NCBI RefSeq assembly: GCF_004022215.1
Contig: NZ_SAUZ01000001.1
Location: 124,001-188,000, forward strand
From: Paenirhodobacter populi
Lineage (GTDB): Bacteria; Pseudomonadota; Alphaproteobacteria; Rhodobacterales; Rhodobacteraceae
DNA: 64,000 bases
Reading direction: 5' to 3'
A program made the position numbers and the translations under genes. The notes under the pieces were generated by a model. The model worked only from the letters and a program-made list of their open reading frames with translations, was not told where the DNA came from and searched no databases. Positions 62,315 through 64,000 of the stretch are shown piece after piece (positions within the stretch are counted from its first letter, which is position 1; every line of letters begins with the position of its first letter).

Positions 62315-64000
62315 GTGAAAGATGTTTCCGCCCCGACCGTCGAGACGCTGCGCAGCGACATCCTCCACCACCTGATCTATGCGATGGGCAAGGACGCGGA
62401 CCACGCCTCGGTCTACGACTGGCGCATGGCGCTGAGCTTCGCGATTCGCGACCGGATCGTGACCCCGTGGTTCGCCGCGACGAAGCAGACCTGGGATCAG
62501 GGCCGCAAGCGGGTCTACTACCTGTCGATGGAATTCCTGATCGGGCGGATGCTCGAGGATGCGGCGATCAACCTTGGCATGCGGGCGGTGGCGCGCGAGG
62601 CGATCGAAAGCCTCGGGCAGGACTGGCGCGCGGTGGTCGAGGATGAACCGGATGCGGCGCTCGGCAACGGCGGCCTCGGCCGGCTGGCGGCATGCTACAT
62701 GGAAAGCATGGCGACGCTTGGCTGCGCGGGCTACGGCTACGGCATCCGCTACGAGCACGGCCTGTTCAAGCAGGGCTTCGATCACGGCCGGCAGGTCGAG
62801 GCGCCCGAGGACTGGCTGAAACAGCGCCATCCGTGGGAATTCGAGCGCCCCGAGGTCGCCTATGAGATCGGCTTCAAGGGCGGGGTGGAAAAGCAGGGCG
62901 GCAAGTCGGTCTGGCATCCCGGCGAAACCGTGATCGCCGAGGCGTTCGACATGCCGATCATCGGCTGGCAGGGGCGGTGGGCCAATACGCTCCGCCTGTG
63001 GTCGGCGAAATCGACGCAGATCTTCGATCTTGCGCGGTTCAACCACGGCGATTATGCCGCCGCCGCCGAACCCGAGGCGCTGGCCCGCACGCTCAGCCGC
63101 GTGCTCTATCCCGACGACACCACCTATCAGGGCAAGGAACTGCGGCTGAAACAGGAATATTTCCTGACCGCCGCCGCGCTGCACGACATCATCTATCGCC
63201 ATCAGGCGGCGGGGCTGTCGCTGGCCGATCTGCCGAAATACGTGGCGATCCAGATGAACGACACCCATCCCGCCATCGCCGGGCCTGAACTGGTGCGCAT
63301 CCTGACCGATCTGCACGGCATGCCCTTCGATCAGGCGATCGGCATCGCGGTCGAGACGCTGGGCTACACCAACCACACCCTGCTGCCCGAGGCGCTGGAA
63401 CGCTGGGCCACCTATCTGATGGGCGCGGTGCTGCCGCGCCACATGCAGATCATCGAGGCGATCGACGCATGGCATCTGCGCAACAACCCCTCGCGGCCGC
63501 ATTACGTCGGCATCGTCAAGCATCAGGAAGTGCGGATGGGGGAGCTGGCCTTCATCACCTCGCACAAGGTGAACGGGGTTTCGGCGCTGCATACCGAACT
63601 GATCAAGCAGAACCTGTTTCCCGAGCTGAACAAGCTGCATCCCGGCCGGATCGTCAACGAAACCAATGGCGTGACCCCGCGGCGCTGGATCCGCGCGGCG
63701 AACAAGGACCTGTCCTACCTGATTTCCGACACCATCGGCGATGTCTGGGAGGCCGATCTGGACCGTCTGGGCGAGCTGGAAAAGCACGTCGAGGACAAAT
63801 CCTTCCGTGACGCCTTCGCCGCCGCCAAGCACAAGAACAAGGTGGCGCTGTCGAACTGGATCGGCGAGACGCAGGGGGTCAAGGTCGATCCGGCGGCGCT
63901 CTTCGACGTGCAGGTGAAGCGCATCCACGAATACAAGCGCCAGTTGCTGAACATCCTGCAAACCATCGCCGAATGGAACGAGATCCGCACCAACCCGCAG
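62315..64000 (+). CDS. glgP: Glycogen/alpha-glucan phosphorylase, 5' part
   Basis: Releases glucose 1-phosphate from glycogen by phosphorolysis with PLP. The frame is open to the window end without a stop, so only about 560 residues are seen; the PLP lysine region lies beyond. Visible signatures: YYLSMEFLIGRMLEDA, DEPDAALGNGGLGRLAACYM, ESMATLGCAGYGYGIRYEHG, VAIQMNDTHPAIAGPELVRI, YTNHTLLPEALERW, FDVQVKRIHEYKRQLLN. GTG at 62315 lies seven bases after AAAGG; ATG at 62309 is one base from it and so less likely, though possible. Confidence 0.92.
   Translation, partial: MKDVSAPTVETLRSDILHHLIYAMGKDADHASVYDWRMALSFAIRDRIVTPWFAATKQTWDQGRKRVYYLSMEFLIGRMLEDAAINLGMRAVAREAIESLGQDWRAVVEDEPDAALGNGGLGRLAACYMESMATLGCAGYGYGIRYEHGLFKQGFDHGRQVEAPEDWLKQRHPWEFERPEVAYEIGFKGGVEKQGGKSVWHPGETVIAEAFDMPIIGWQGRWANTLRLWSAKSTQIFDLARFNHGDYAAAAEPEALARTLSRVLYPDDTTYQGKELRLKQEYFLTAAALHDIIYRHQAAGLSLADLPKYVAIQMNDTHPAIAGPELVRILTDLHGMPFDQAIGIAVETLGYTNHTLLPEALERWATYLMGAVLPRHMQIIEAIDAWHLRNNPSRPHYVGIVKHQEVRMGELAFITSHKVNGVSALHTELIKQNLFPELNKLHPGRIVNETNGVTPRRWIRAANKDLSYLISDTIGDVWEADLDRLGELEKHVEDKSFRDAFAAAKHKNKVALSNWIGETQGVKVDPAALFDVQVKRIHEYKRQLLNILQTIAEWNEIRTNPQ

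Noticed and set aside
62147-63961. Apparent N-terminal extension of the GH13 glucosidase antisense to glgP
   Set aside because: The plus strand encodes a clear glycogen phosphorylase; the family start of the glucosidase is at 62146.

Overview
The window is a 64 kb chromosomal segment of a high-GC alphaproteobacterium, most likely a member of the Rhodobacterales (Rhodobacter/Paracoccus-like). The evidence is the gene content: class II DAHP synthase, an rpiA-gor-hflK-hflC-degP run, a DUF1127 protein next to a MocR regulator, a YicC-gmk-gamma carbonic anhydrase operon, and phage pieces of the kind common in that order. No 16S gene is present, so the species is not named.

Layout. 0-9.5 kb is core: VOC protein, trpA, DUF1127/MocR pair, a polyamine-type ABC transporter (potB-potC-potA order, no binding protein in view), a periplasmic copper chaperone with a SCO protein, then a small phage-type lysis set (holin on +, endolysin/Rz/Rz1 on -) placed around tRNA-Leu and tRNA-Ser. 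9.6-30.6 kb, between tRNA-Ser and tRNA-Glu, is an accessory island. Its first part (9.8-16 kb, visibly more A/T-rich) is an LlaJI-like restriction-modification system: Vsr, a McrB-like and a McrC-like restriction subunit, two cytosine-5 methyltransferases, and a 52-residue ribbon-helix-helix-like protein coupled to the first methyltransferase. Its second part (16-18.5 kb) is phage and recombinase debris. Its third part (18.5-28.7 kb) is a second probable defence cluster: a HEPN-like protein, a WYL regulator, a 1107-residue nuclease-helicase, a DUF6508 protein, and a McrB/McrC pair whose McrB carries a PUA/EVE-like insert. The island ends with a frameshifted DDE transposase and tRNA-Glu.

30.7-64 kb is core again: pyrG, secG, degP, hflC, hflK, gor and rpiA on the minus strand; serine dehydratase; a LysR/SDR divergent pair; a dimethylglycine/sarcosine dehydrogenase-like GcvT-family enzyme; guaA; a complete liv branched-chain amino acid or amide ABC transporter; a GlxA-type regulator; class II DAHP synthase; a PAS_5 protein; yicC, gmk and gamma carbonic anhydrase; phoR with a Pho box; a GH13 glucosidase; and the start of glgP, which runs off the end.

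The two observations I rate highest are: (1) a family of six dispersed intergenic elements, each made of two hairpins followed by a CCCGGGATATTT core, where the second hairpin changes sequence but keeps its pairing and where five of six copies sit just past a stop codon in sense orientation; and (2) the WYL / nuclease-helicase / McrB-PUA / McrC operon, into which a DUF6508 gene has been inserted, leaving a diverged 27-codon copy of a helicase C-terminus just before mcrB.
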